From Pratylenchus scribneri (taxonomy: Eukaryota > Nematoda > Chromadorea > Rhabditida > Pratylenchidae), in assembly GCA_030063045.1 (NCBI GenBank), contig JAQSEB010000124.1, positions 496,001 to 560,000 of the forward strand: 64,000 nt of DNA, written 5' to 3'. Positions 1 to 12,201 of the stretch are shown here, one piece after another. Both the position numbers and the translations under genes were made by a program. The number at the start of each line of letters is the position of its first letter. Within the stretch, counting starts at the first letter, position 1. Under the pieces are notes generated by a model that ran no database searches, was not told where the DNA came from, and saw only the letters and a program-made list of their open reading frames with translations.

Positions 1-128
1 TCACCGAATGCAAAATTTGACTTGGCTTCAAAGTCTTCATCGAGTCCAAAATCGGCCAAATTCAATTGGTCCAAATCGCTGCAAATCGATGATCCTTCAC
101 TTTTTGCTGGTTGTTGCTTATTTTCCAT
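1..128 (-). CDS. 5' end of an unidentified gene (partial, runs off the window)
   Basis: Reading leftwards from an ATG at 126-128 gives about 42 codons open to the window edge. The start is MENKQQPAKSEGSS, followed by an acidic stretch rich in Asp, Leu and Glu. The last bases before the edge (GGTGA on the minus strand) could be a splice donor, so this may be a complete first exon. There is no signal peptide or recognisable domain. The family cannot be named from this fragment. The upstream side (129-1003) is A+T-rich and non-coding, which fits this being the true 5' end. Confidence 0.5.
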   Translation of the reverse strand, partial: MENKQQPAKSEGSSICSDLDQLNLADFGLDEDFEAKSNFAFG

Positions 129-1003
129 TTTAATTGGCAAAATTGTTTTTGGATGATTATCAAAATTGTTGATAGGAAAATCAGAATTTATTAAGCTATT
201 AAAAAAGAATTTATAAAATTTATTAATTTTAATTAATGTGGGTGAGAGATTTTGGTAATTTCGTTGGAGTTTTAGTCTATCAATTGCCCAACTTTATTTT
301 CATAATTGGTTGTTGATTAAGGAAATGAGGAAGAACTTTGAGAATATTTCGGAATGAATGGTAAAAATGCAAATATAAGGCAATTTACAAGGGCAAAATA
401 AATTTCGGATTGATCTCTGATTGGCATTTGAATATTGTCCGAAAATGCCAAATTTAAATATGACACAATTATTATGCACATAATTAACAAATCTCAACAA
501 ATTCTCAATCCTTCATTTCATCGATAAAATGTCCTCAAGTTAATTTCCCCAGACATTCATTCCATCAAAAAATAATAATCCCCTCCTTTCTCTTTATTTA
601 TTGGACTTTTTGAATGAATGTACGCCGCATTTTTCCCTGAGGCATTTTTCTCATTCTTTTATGGGGTGTATCGTATCGAGTATGGACTATGGATATGGAC
701 TCATTCTCAGCTTCCTTCAACTTCAAATTTATCCTCAATCCACATCAGAGTCAATCAGACATTCAAAAATTCAAGTGTTAGCATAAATTTTGCAGACAAA
801 GTAAATTTTTTTAAAACAAAAAATGCCATTCGGAGAAGGTAATTTATCGTAAAAATTATTAAAAAGAAAAAGATGAATTGGAAATGGAAATAGTCATCAC
901 TCATCAATCATCATTTCATCATTATCGCATTTAAAATATTCTCCATTGTTTTACTGATTTATTTTATCCTTCGCCTTCATCATCTTCTTTTTATCCGTTA
1001 AAC
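129..1003. other. Intergenic, no gene seen
   Basis: A+T-rich sequence between the partial gene at the left edge and the ET-module gene. The open frames here are short, lack splice-supported structure and have no recognisable protein features. No repeat or RNA gene was seen. Confidence 0.5.
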
Positions 1004-2251
1004 TCAATCATCCCCGCCGATCAGCATCAGCAAATTGTACGGCACAAACAATTGGCCAAGGATGCCATAAATTGAAATCATGGCCAAAGCCAGCATCATA
1101 ATTCCTCCACCAATTGACATTTTTTGGTGGCCCAATGCTGCATTGCAATAGTCCGAATCGCATATTTGGCAGTCGCATCCAGCCAATTTTTTATTTTCAC
1201 AAAAATCACGGCGGGCACAACCACGCACTTCTATATATGAATAAAAATATGATTTTACAAAAATTCAATTTTTCCATTTTTCCAAAAATTTTTCAAATTT
1301 AAGAAGGTACCAGAGTGTTGAGGATTTCAAAATTTGCTCGTACTCGTATCGCCCTTTTTGGATGTCTCGAACTTTTACTCATACTTTTGTATCGTTTCAC
1401 TAATTTTTTTTTCTCATATTCGTATCGTACTCGTATCTTGTACTTTCTCGTACTTTTTTGAAAAATGGCATATTTTAATATAGATTTTCATTTTTTCCAA
1501 TTAAAATTATAGATAAATGTTTGTTAATATATAATATACTTTTTTGTTGAATTACATCGATATATGGCATATTTTGACCAATTTTGCAGAAAAAGTGAAT
1601 TTTTTTCTAAAATTTTGACTTTATATCGTACTTTTGGGAAGACTAAAAATTAAATTAGTATCAAATTCGCCTATTATATTGAAATCATACCGGTGTTGAG
1701 AATTCGTACTCTTACATCTACTACTAAATATACGAGTACGGGCGATTTGAAATGGACCGTATGAGGTACGAATACTATTCGATATTTTTTCTATCTTACA
1801 GAAAATGTATATATTTAAATTGTTTATAAATCAAAATAGATGTCAGATTTTCTTACTAATTAGCATTTAAAAAACCACCCAATATTTAAATGAAATAAAT
1901 TTGTTGAACCACAATTTTGAAACAACCATAGTCTTTTTCCATCTCCTTCATGTGGTAGACCTCCTCCATATGATCGCCATTGATATGCAGCTCTCCAATT
2001 GGGCAAACTTCAATCACCACTGGTATTACAACAACTCCCGCGCGGATGCGGCCATCATTAATTGGGCATTTTTTGATTTTCACACAAACATTTTCCGGAT
2101 TCTTGCATTTGCCATCGTCCCAAAAGTCCCAGCCAGATTTTTGATGGAAACAGTGAAGTGCCGTTGATGTGGAATTTGTAGTTGGGATAGCAAAAACAGT
2201 TGAGGCCAAAAACATCAGCCCAATGACGGTTGCCAAAATTTTGCAGTGCAT
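1004..2251 (-). CDS. Secreted ET-module-like cysteine-rich protein
   Basis: Two exons: 2251-1927 and 1230-1004; summed length 552 nt, 183 aa. The N-terminus is a clear signal peptide (MHCKILATVIGLMFLAS, ending near IPTTNS). The mature part has paired cysteines: CFHQKSGW, CKNPENVCVKIKKC, VCPIGE, then in exon 2 GCARRDFC, GCDCQIC and a terminal DYCNA. This spacing resembles the nematode ET module (family known from C. elegans, function unknown). A hydrophobic C-terminal segment (MMLALAMISIYGILGQLF) could be a GPI-attachment signal. The donor GTTGTT is weak but preserves phase: G joins AA to give Glu. The 696-bp intron carries a CGTACTCGTA-type repeat. The ET assignment is from the cysteine pattern only. 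Confidence 0.7.
1311..1800. repeat. Degenerate repeat with iterated CGTACTCGTA motif
   Basis: Inside the intron of the ET-module gene. The motif TACTCGTA and variants recur in both orientations. The left edge reads CAGAGTGTTGAG, and a related sequence, CGGTGTTGAG, recurs near 1690 in direct orientation. No matching right end was found, so the boundaries are approximate. It is probably a decayed miniature transposon of the class described at 45715 and 52846. Confidence 0.45.
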
Positions 2252-3169
2252 TGCAGAAATTTCAACAAAATTTGTTTTTTGGATTTAATTGAATTTTATT
2301 GAGAATTTAAAAAAAATATTAATTTGATTGGAAACAAATAATTTAAAAATTTGGGAATTACAATTAAGATAAATTGGGTGGGAGGATTTGGGGTAACAAA
2401 TCTTTTGTTGAATTTGTATTTGTTAAAGAAATGAATATTTAATAATTAATAAATTAAAAATTTATTACTAATATATGATTAATAATAAATTCAAAATTTG
2501 CCCAATCCAATGCATTTGGATGTTTAGTATAAATACTCTGTAATTGGAAAGGCCTCCTATTGGTAATAAAAATGATTATTGGTAGGACACCAAGTGATTA
2601 TTATGCTCTGTGATGGTCATCTATATTCTAGGTATATGACCAACAAAATGATGGTCGAGGGGGGGAACCAACTGCTGCTGGGAAATTATTCAAAAAAATT
2701 GATAATTAAATGAAAATTGAAATGATTTGAGCAAATAGGAAATTCCAACAAATAATAAGTCGAATTTATAAAAACATTATAGTATTTTAATTTTGTAAAC
2801 GAAGGAATAAAGATCAACGTGTTTCAAATTTTGGACAATATAAATTAGATTAAATCTCGAAATAATTTTGTGATTTATTTTCATTTTCTTTTTTCTAATT
2901 TTCATTTTTGTTAATTAAAACTTTAAAAAATTGCTTATTAATTGACTAATAAGCAAACTTAAAGTAGCCGAAAATCTCAGAATTTGACACAAATAATTAA
3001 ATGTTTTAGGAAAAATGCTTTTGTGTAATTTATTTTATTGTCTTTCTAAATAATTGATTATAATAATTATGCTCATCATAAATGTTAATACTAAAATGTA
3101 TTCAAATTATATTTCTCATCAATTCTTCAATTCAATTCTTCAAATTCCACGACGATTCTTCACTCCATA
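2252..3169. other. Intergenic, no gene seen
   Basis: Very A+T-rich spacer between the start of the ET-module gene and the 3' end of the GST gene (both minus strand). I saw no coding structure, RNA gene or clear repeat. Confidence 0.5.
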
Positions 3170-5109
3170 TTACCAGCCGGGATCAGTTCTCTTCTCGACG
3201 TATTCCTTGAGTTCGGGAAGCGAATTTACGCGGTTAATGAATTCAATTAATTCCGGAAATTTGTTGACCGCTTCCGGCTCCGATTTTCGCAGCGTGTCCA
3301 AATATTCGATAACCTTGGTAAAAAAATGGCCAAAAAATTAGTGGATGGAAGAATTGAGAAATTACCACAAAATCGGCAATGCTTAATCCGGAGGGCAGTA
3401 GAAAACCAGAGCCAGATTCTTTCAACAATTTCACGTAAAGTGAAAAGAAATTATCGGCATTTGTGCGAAATTCTTCAGTCAGTTTTTTCTTAAATTTTCA
3501 ATTTTTAATATTATTAAAGTAAAATTTTTGATTTTTTTATAACAATAAATAGAGAGGAAATTGACTAAAAATTAAATGCAAAAATATTTTAATTTTGACA
3601 AATTATTAAAAATGGAAATTTTAATTAATTAATTAATTTAATTGAATTTTTGATCTTGTTAAAACATTACAAAATTGGAATTTTTATCAATGTTTTTTTT
3701 CTATTTTTATTTCATTTGCTGCTTGATCCCTTATTATTTAATCCTTTTTTATAAATAATAAATCACATTATAATATCACAAAATATTATTACTCACCGGT
3801 GCTAGGTCATCTCCACAATTCTGCAAATATGGGCATGTCCACAATTCTGCAATTATAGGCGTTTTCGACTATAATAAATCATAAACCGGTTTTAGACCCA
3901 ACAAACCTTATACCATTTTGTAGATTTCATCGAGACGCATCTAATGGTATATAATTTATTATGGTTTGGCCCAAAATGAAAGAGTTTTAAACCAAAAACT
4001 TGAAAAATGGTTTAAAACCATTTAATTTTGACCAAACCATGGCAAATTATATATCATTCGATACGTCTCGATGAGATCTACAAAATGGTATAAGGTTTGT
4101 GGGGTTTAAAACCAGTTTCTGACTTGTTATAGTCGTAAACGCCCATAATTGCAGAATTGTGGACATGCCCATAATTGCATAGCCCTTTATCTATTGTGGA
4201 GATGACCCCGGACGTTACTCACCAAATCGCCTTCTTTGTATCCTCTTTTCACAAAAATATACGGCATTATTGCATTTTGAACATCCTTTTGGAAATCGAT
4301 AATTTCATTCATTTTTGCCTTTTCCCATTCATCTTTTCCGCAAAGTCCTTTAAAAATAAAATTATTTTAAAAAATTACAAAAAAATATTACCACATTTTT
4401 CCCCTAAATAGCGCAAAATTGCAGCACTTTGGGACAATTGTTTTCCATCAATTTCGAGAACGGGAACTTTGCCATAGAAAAATTCTGAATAAAATTTCGG
4501 TGTTAATTTTACAATCATTTTTGAGAAAAAGTGGAAAATTTTTTGGTAAGAGAAAGACTAATTTTTAATGATAAAAGACTATCGAACCTAAAAAGGTCAC
4601 CCAAATTTTTCTGAACGGCAAATAATCTATGAGAATTTGGATCTTTTAATGACATTTTTTTCCATTTTAAATAAACTTTCTTTAGAATATTTTTATATAA
4701 AAAATAAAAATAATTGGCCAATAAAGTTAGAGCCAAAATAATAAATCAACCCAATTTTGATCAATTTTAAACTTTTTGCCAATTTTTTCAATTAAATTCA
4801 TTACCTAATTCATTCAGTAAAGAATTCATCAAAATCAGTGCTGTAAAATGGACTAAATTCATTAAATTAAAGTTATTCTTCAAATCAATATAATTTTGTT
4901 GAAAATTTTATAATTAATTTTATTTTCTAAAAATATTTTTCCCTATCCAATTAAATTTTCTGACTTGATTTTTCCTGTTCCGTCCATTTGGCCCAATCCA
5001 GATGGCTGAAACGAATATCTTCGAATGGTTGTTTTGTGTAGATGAACAATAGCCGAATTGCTTCGGCAATGCCGCGTCCATCAAAATAATAAAGTTTATA
5101 TTGGACCAT
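3170..5109 (-). CDS. Sigma-class glutathione S-transferase (nematode type)
   Basis: Five exons: 5109-4965, 4484-4392, 4347-4223, 3488-3366 and 3313-3170. They total 630 nt (209 aa), the usual length for this family. It would conjugate glutathione to electrophiles or act as a prostaglandin-isomerase-type enzyme in the cytosol. The N-terminal thioredoxin-like domain starts [19 protein letters not shown], with the catalytic-type Tyr near residue 7-8. It includes [12 protein letters not shown] and the glutathione-binding [14 protein letters not shown] (SNAIL-type motif). The helical C-terminal domain has [17 protein letters not shown] and ends in a family-typical [11 protein letters not shown]. 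Intron phases agree throughout; the first donor (GTCAGA) is weak. Intron 3 contains a palindromic element. Confidence 0.9.
3789..4223. mobile_element. Palindromic miniature transposon in GST intron 3, flanked by a 9-bp repeat
   Basis: A roughly 417-bp inverted-repeat element. The arms share GGTCATCTCCACAAT, and inside that two iterations of a TCCACAATTCTGCAA-type unit; the core is related to AAACCGGTTT and TTATACCATTTTGTAG. It is flanked on both sides by TTACTCACC (3789-3797 and 4215-4223), which reads GGTGAGTAA on the GST strand and is the splice donor itself. Related copies lie at 18776-19150 and 28439-28830, with a fragment near 20340. A 9-bp duplication would fit a Mutator-like (MULE) origin, but the outermost 7 bases of the arms match poorly. 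Confidence 0.7.
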
Positions 5110-6639
5110 TTTTAGGGAATTCTGCTGTTGGATTGAATGAAATTTTCGTTAAAATTTTATGAAAAGATTTTGGTGAATGTTTGATCTTTTCATAAAAAAA
5201 GAATGAATTGAATGAGGAGGTAAAATAAATTGTAAACAATTTTTTAATGTGTACAATTTTTTAAAGGGGAAAGGCAAAGCAGCAGGTGGAAAATGTGCAA
5301 TGGAAATGTGTGCGCATTTTTATTATTACATTGGATAAAGGGAATGGTTGGGTGTGCAATAAATTCAATAAAAATAATTACAGTGAAAACAAAAATAGAT
5401 GAGAGAATAGGAACGGGAATAATAAAATTACATTTATTTTATATTTTGGTTGGGAAAATTTTTTATTGTTGTTGGAATTAAATTTAGAGGAAAGGTGGAA
5501 AACATTTTCTAGACTGAAGAGAAGTTTATTAACATAAATTGTAAATGGATATTAGCATATATATTACTTATAAAAATCATTAATAATAATTTTCTAATCA
5601 ATTGCATTTTTATAATTTCGGCCAAAGTGGAAATGCATTCGATAAATATTTTTTGATCAAAAATTTCCATTCCTTTTTCTTAATTAGAAGATTTCATATT
5701 ATAGTATAATCCGCAATGAAGGTACGAGGAAATTTTCTAAGTTATTAAATTTTGAAAAATTCTATCATTTTTAAAAGTTATAGCAATTCATGATGAAAAT
5801 ATTTATCCTATTAAAATCCTATTTCCGGGATTCAAATTTATTTATTCTATATTTTGTTTGGCTAGTTTCTTTATATTTTTTATTTTTTTATTGTCATTTT
5901 AATCAAATTTCTATTTTATTGGCATAAATTATTCCATGACCTTTTTTTTGGGCCATTGAACCCATCTCTGATGGCCATAATAACGGAAGCGCCAACAAAT
6001 ACTGAATAAATGAAATTTTATAGGTATTTTTTATAGTTAAAAAGGAGAAATAAATCAATTATTTTAAAATACTTTTTCAGACTAAAAATAATTTTTCTAT
6101 AATTTTGGAATTAAAAAATAATTCAATGTTTTCTTTTTAATTTAAATTATTCAACTAAAAAAATTGAAAATATGCATACATAATAATAAAAATATTTTAA
6201 AAAAGTAATATAAATAAATTGAATATATATATTAATTTGATGACGTGGAAAATCAATTTTTAAAACAGAAAAAATATTCATCTCTATTGATGTCGAGATG
6301 GAATAATTCAATACAATATTGATACATCGACCGCAATCCTTTAAAATAAATTTATAATTTAACCATTCCTGAAAAAATTAATTTTTTATGATATAATAAA
6401 ATATATTTTTTGAAATTAATCGAATTGCAAGAAATTTTTTAATCGAATTTGCTTCTTTATGACCGTATAAAGCAAGGCCTATATATAAATTAAATGGCAT
6501 CAACAAAATAACAAGCCAAATGATATGCAAAACTAATTTTCCTATACACCAATATTCAATCCTTTTAGATTTTTCTACATTTTTATTTAACCAATGATGT
6601 TCTTTTTAGAATTTTTTAAAAATCTATAAAATTTTTAAA
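5110..6639. other. Intergenic, contains a segment repeated at 13367-13565
   Basis: Divergent spacer between the GST start (minus) and the GT11 start (plus). The stretch 5735-5940 closely matches 13367-13565, sharing runs such as CAAATTTCTATTTTATTGGC, so an old duplication touches this spacer. No coding exon was supported. Confidence 0.5.
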
Positions 6640-9600
6640 ATGATTTGGAAATTGCTTTTGCTTCTGATGAGAATACGCATTTCCATTCACTTTGTTAAAT
6701 ATTTGTCCATAATCTCAACAACCATCTTTTTAATTTATTACATTGCCTTTTGGAATAGCAATGATTTTATTAATAAGAAACAACAAAATTCTAATCATGT
6801 AAGTTTGCCAAAATTTTAGAAATATTATTTGAATTAGGAAAATAATTTAAACATATTTTATAATAAAGAGCCCTATAAATTAGTAAAATATCTTGCAACA
6901 CTAGCCTTTTATAGAACTAAAATTTAACAAATTAAATTTATGATAAATTGCATTTCTATTTAATAGAGAATTTTATTTAATTATTTTTTAATAAATGATA
7001 TAAAAAATTTAAAAAATTGAATTTTAAAACAGGATTTGCTGTTGTCGAACAAATTGGTTAAAAATGATTGGACGAGAATGTGTGCTGGAAATGTTACTTT
7101 GGATGAATTTAATCGGTCAGTCATTTATGCTTTTTACAGCTATATTTGAGTATAAAGCTGTCTACTCTCTATTCTCTAATCGATTTGTGCATCAAAATTG
7201 AGATAATAATAATTTGCCGAAAAAAACAATGAATTTGCCGAAAACTTTTCGTGTCGAAAAATATTATATTTTTGAGGCCATATAACTTGACCCTAACTAG
7301 GGGTTTAGGGCTAGGGTTAGGTTCAGGGCAGGCAAGGGATTTAAGGGCTAGGGGTTAGGGAATCTTAAAGAAGTCTGAGTTGGTCAAGTTATATGGCCTC
7401 GAAAATATAATAATTTTCGACACGAAAAGTTTTCGGCAAATTCAGTTTTTTTTTCGGCAAATTAAATAACTGCCCATCAAAATTCTCTTGTTTAAGTAAG
7501 AAAGGGAGAAAAATAGATTGGTTTAATAAAAGATAAAACTATCAAATATCAATACTGTTTTCATTTAAAAATAATGGGAGACTTTTTAACAAATTTACCA
7601 ATATTAATACAAAAATTCAGTTTATTCCCTCCTTTGGATGAAAGAGACCGAAAATATTTGTTGGCCAGCTTTAATTTGTGCCGCGGTTTGGGCAATCAAA
7701 TGTGGCGTTTTGCATCACTTTATGGCATAGGCAAAAGCTATGAACGAAGGCCAATTTATTCACTAGAACAACAATGCCGTAAGTTTTTTAAGCCAATAAA
7801 TCTTTGATTATGTCTGAATTTTGGATTAGAAATTTAATTAAAAAAATTAAATTTAAAATATTATTCATTCTTAATGGACATTGAATAATGCCCAAAAAAT
7901 TTGAATTTTTCAGACATTATAAAAATAAATCTGAATTATTGGATTAATAATATTTGTCATTTGCAATTTTTAGTCTAAAATAACTAAAAGGAAATAGAAA
8001 TTAAACTTTTTAAAAAAAGTATTATAGAAAAAAAATTAAAATTTGAGTAATAAATAAAATAATTGAGTCAGCCCACTGAATATAATTTAATAAAAAAAAT
8101 TCAATATATTTTATTAATAAAATCAATTCCATATATTTTAAGTAAATATTTTTAAAAAATCTAATCTCTGTCCACATTTAAAATTAAATAAAAATGATAT
8201 ATTTTCTTATTATTATTCAGATTTTAAAGAAAGAATTAAATAATTGGGTATAATTTTAAAATTTCAATTTAGAAACAATATTAAATAGGATAATTAAATT
8301 TTTTTAATTTATAAAAATTTCTTAAGAAAATGAGCAACAAGAAAAGAATGATGAAATGAAGACAATTTTCCCAGTTTTGAATAGCCAACTCAAATATATT
8401 GTCTGTTTTTTCATATAATATTGATCTCTTTTGCAACTTTTTTTTACATATTAGAAATTGAAGTCAAGCGAGACTGTTTTTATAGATGGATTTATGGAAA
8501 ATTGTTGTACATATAAGGATCCAAAAATGTATGTATAAATTTTATTATTGTTTTTCTTAAGAAATTAGCAAGGATTTTCAGTCTAGTGTAATTCTCAAAA
8601 AATCAAACTTAAACTAAAAATCTAGGAAATTTTTAAGGGATTTTTATTTCTGAAATTCCTGATCGCCAAGAGAAATCAATGTGGTATAACTGATCTAACA
8701 ATCTCTATTTTAAGAATTAATTAAATTAAACAATTCGACATGAACATTTTATAATTATATAGGAAATCATTGCGATAATAGAAGCCTATATTATATATAT
8801 ATATTTTTATGTTCACTAATTTTAGCTTTTTTTGTTCGTATTTGAGAGCATAAAAAGTAATTCGTTGAATAATTTTTAGGGATTTTATTTGATCGTTAAA
8901 GCAAAGACATTTATTTTTTTGCCAATAAATGTATATATAAAAATAGCTTTTTAGATTAAATTTGTCTATTATACAAACAAAATTCGTCAAAATCAAGGTT
9001 GCTAATTTCAAATAAATAAATCAAAAATTATATGCCTTTAGTCTGAATATTTCCAATCCTACAAATTTTTTGCCTCTAATCGCCATGAAATTCGGCAAAT
9101 TTTTCAATTTTCCCCAATCATTTGCAAAAATGTTCAGATATATAAAAAGCAACTTTTTTATAGGTAAATTAAATTTTATAATTAATAAAATAAATTTAAA
9201 ACTTATCTTTTTATAATAAATGATTTGCCGAAATGTATATGCCTCCATAATACTAGCATTATTTTTCTTCCATTTTATCCTTTATATTAATCGCTAAACA
9301 TGACTATTTCATGAGAAATTTACGGTTTAGCTTAGCTTGATAAAAATTCACAAAAAAACCAAAATTATTTGAAATATTTTTTTTCTATTTCTGGGGTAAT
9401 TTTGCTATAAACAAATTTCATTAAATAGCATATAAAATTAATTACCAATTACTTCTTCGAAAATGGTTTAATAGAATTAAAATGAAAAAAAAAATTGCAA
9501 TTTAAAAAAAAATAAATTCTAAATTTTCTACCGGCAGTTCCGATTCCGTTGACACTGCTCACAAATTGTGCGTTCATACAAGAATTGGGGACTTCAAAAT

Positions 9601-10426
9601 AAAGAAATGGGAATCGAAGAAGAATTTTACAGAATATGCCATCAAATTCTTCCACAATTTATTGACGGTTCTTTTGAAAATAAAATTTAAATTTAATTTT
9701 GCAGAAAAAATTTGGCCCAATTTCATTAATTTTGCTAGGATCAGACAAAGATTTTTTGAAGAATTTGGAAATTAATAAAACTGTAAGATTGGACAAATTT
9801 GTTAATTAATAATAATAATCAAATATTTTATAATAATTATATAAAATAATAATAAATCAATCAATTTTGAGGCCATATACATATTTTAACTTAGGTCATA
9901 ATAAAATGTTGAGGATTAGAATCAGATACTGTATAACATCTTTTAATACCCCATGGGAAATTTTTTTCAACCGCTCAAAAATTGAGAAAATTAAGGGTCT
10001 TAATTTGTTAATTTTTGAACATTTTTGAACAAATTAGGACAATTTTTATGGTCCCAAAAATACAAATTTATTGTTAAATTCAATGATTTTATGGACGAAA
10101 AATTTATTTCAAAATTTGCAATTTACAGTTATTCCATTCGGTTTATTTGCCCAAAGCAATGTCCCGAGGCGAAGATCTTGCATTTGGCACAATTTCCTGC
10201 GATTCCCTTCTGATTACGGCTTCGGCTTCCACATTTGCCTGGTCTGAAAAAATTATTTACTAAAATAATTTATTTTCAAAAAAGGTGGATGGCTTATTTG
10301 ATGCCGGATAATGCACAAATCTATTATAATTCCGATTTTAAATATACTGATCGATCATATGAAAATTATTTACCCGAATGGAAGGCAATAAGTCTTGATG
10401 ATGATGGAACAATCATTTTACAATAA
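6640..10426 (+). CDS. GT11-family (alpha-1,2-fucosyltransferase-like) glycosyltransferase
   Basis: Ten exons: 6640-6798, 7033-7115, 7621-7778, 8327-8400, 8455-8532, 9042-9163, 9538-9667, 9705-9782, 10129-10241 and 10285-10426. The sum is 1137 nt (378 aa). Expected to act in the Golgi as a type II membrane protein: a short N-terminal tail and a membrane anchor near residues 21-38 precede the lumenal domain. Family marks are NLCRGLGNQMWRFASLYG (about 99-116), VHTRIGD (237-243, the HxRxGD nucleotide-sugar site), ISLILLGSDKDFL, and GEDLAFGTISCDSLLITAS followed by a terminal WWMAYLMP. The exon 5 end is the least certain point: with donor 8529 a 19-nt microexon at 8569-8587 would be needed instead. 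Intron 2 holds a palindromic element. The last two exons recur at 21042-21341. Confidence 0.85.
7210..7464. mobile_element. Palindromic miniature element in GT11 intron 2
   Basis: Inverted arms of roughly 80 bp: each arm contains two copies of TTTGCCGAAAA, then CTTTTCGTGTCGAAAA and GGCCATATAACTTGACC, and is matched in reverse at 7387-7464. The short loop is GGGTTAGGG-rich. A decayed relative may lie at 38955-39145 (acn-1 intron) and a fragment near 9867. No target duplication was identified. Confidence 0.65.
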
Positions 10427-11588
10427 AAATTTTATATTTATCAATAAAAATTGTAAAATTTTTGTCAAATAGAATATTGACACATCGCTTGTCTGTATGT
10501 TTTAGAGTAAACACATAAATGATCTGATTTTATATTTTTATAAAAAACATTGTTTTTAGAATTAACTAATATTAAAAAAAGAAATTATTGCTTGAATTAA
10601 TAAAAAATTTTGGCCTGTAAAAATGGAATTTTATTTTTTTACCCTGAATTTTATATAACATGAAAATAATGAATATGAATATTATTCTGTAATCCCATAA
10701 ATTTATATCAAAATCAAAATATGCTCCAAATTCCTCTTATAATTTCTTCCAATTCTTATCTTTATTTTGTCAACTTCTAATATTTTACAATTGTTTCTCC
10801 TCTTATTAGTTAAGTTAAATTCCATTCCAATGACAAACAGAATTTTAAGGAATAAAAATGGTTGGGTTTATTTTCTGAGGAAATGGAATGAAAAGAATGA
10901 GATGGCCATAATAACAGGGAGGGGGTATGTGTACGGAAAATGGCCATAATAACAGTGAGGGGGTATGTGTACGGAAAATGGCCATAATAACAGTGAGGGG
11001 GTATGTGTACGGAAAATGGCCATAATAACAGGGAGGGGGTATGTGTACGGAAAATGGCCATAATAACAAGGAGGGATTGCCGATGGAATACAATTTGTAC
11101 CAAATAATAGATCATAGGAGATAAAGCCACAGATCTCGGCCATTTCTGATACCTTTATATTTCTTGAAAACTGCCGGATTTTCTTCATATTATTAAAAAT
11201 TTTTCCAAAGTTAATATCTCCAATCGTCCTTTTTCCATTTGTTCAATTTCTTCTAGTCCTAAAATAAAAAAAAAAACAAATTTAACTTTTACTGCAAATT
11301 GAACGGATCTTCTTTAGAATTTCTCTTGCTTTTTAATATCAAGAGGACAAAGAGGAAATGTTTTCTATATCAGAATTTTTATTTGGCTATTATCCTATTC
11401 ATTCTTGTGTCATTTAAATTTTTTTGTATATTTTATATTATTATTTTTTTAAGTAGATTGTTAAATTTCGTTTATTCATATTTAATTATATAGTAAAAAA
11501 TATATATATAAAATTTCATTTGTGGCCAATTTTTTGTACAAGATTAATTTTAAATTAATTTCATCAAAATTTGTCTATTTTAGTAAAG
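10427..11588. other. Spacer with a 38-bp minisatellite
   Basis: Downstream of the GT11 stop. The stretch 10427-10900 is duplicated at 21342-22245. Apart from the minisatellite at 10902-11076 no feature was supported; the open frames across the minisatellite are by-products of its composition. Confidence 0.55.
10902..11076. repeat. 38-bp tandem repeat, four full copies and a partial fifth
   Basis: The unit starts ATGGCCATAATAACAG and ends GTATGTGTACGGAAA, repeated with period 38. Copies differ at one position (CAGGGAGG or CAGTGAGG). The duplicated segment at 22241 lacks the array, so it expanded after the duplication or was lost there. A single similar sequence occurs near 5970. Confidence 0.9.
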
Positions 11589-12035
11589 ATGAAAATAATT
11601 CTATTTATTTTAATTATTTTTATAAACATTATTGAAAATATGGCTGTGATTGAAGATGGAGGAGGTGAATCATCACAAAGTAAGGGTAAAAGGCCATTAG
11701 AAAATGAATCGCCGCCAACTGATCAATCCCATCAAACTAATAAGGGAAAATTTGCTGCTGATGAACTTTCGAAGGCAGCAACGGGAGGTTAGAACTAATT
11801 CATTTGAGAATTCTATTATAATTTACATTAAATGAAATTAAAAAATTCAATAAATAATTTCACAGGATTTATTAATTTTGATGGAACACAAAACCCACCA
11901 GAAATTATTTCATCCCAAAAGAAGCCCAAGCTACAAAAAATTGTCCATCAAAAAAAGTCAGAAATTATCGAAACAAATCCTGCTGATTTCAAAGGCCTTG
12001 TTCAAGAATGTATAAAAAATAATATATTTATTTAG
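11589..12035 (+). CDS. Small secreted orphan protein, lysine/serine-rich
   Basis: Two exons: 11589-11787 and 11866-12035; 369 nt, 122 aa. The start MKIILFILIIFINIIENMA is a signal peptide. The rest is polar and low-complexity, with GGGESSQSKGKRPLENESPP, KKPKLQKIVHQKKSE and a hydrophobic tail ending NNIFI. The 78-bp intron has phase 1 on both sides. No domain is recognised. It may extend into, or be the neighbour of, the exon at 12202-12505, but no phase-compatible splice between the two was found. Secretion plus lack of conserved domain would fit an effector-like gene; that is inference only. Confidence 0.6.
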
Positions 12036-12201
12036 AATTATTCTTCTAATTAATTTCACTGATCATAACATAAATGGATCTCATTAGACTATTGTGATTT
12101 TGTGATTAATAAGGGAATTTAAAATTTATAGCATAATTATTTACACAAAATAATGAATTAATAAAAATTTTATTATCTACAATTTTTTTCGTACTATTTT
12201 A

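Noticed and set aside
7290..7360. Telomere-like GGGTTAGGG stretch
   Set aside because: It is the loop of a palindromic element and not a regular nematode TTAGGC array.
10810..11188. Minus-strand frames rich in Pro, Tyr and His
   Set aside because: They are reading frames of the 38-bp tandem repeat and are absent in the duplicated segment.
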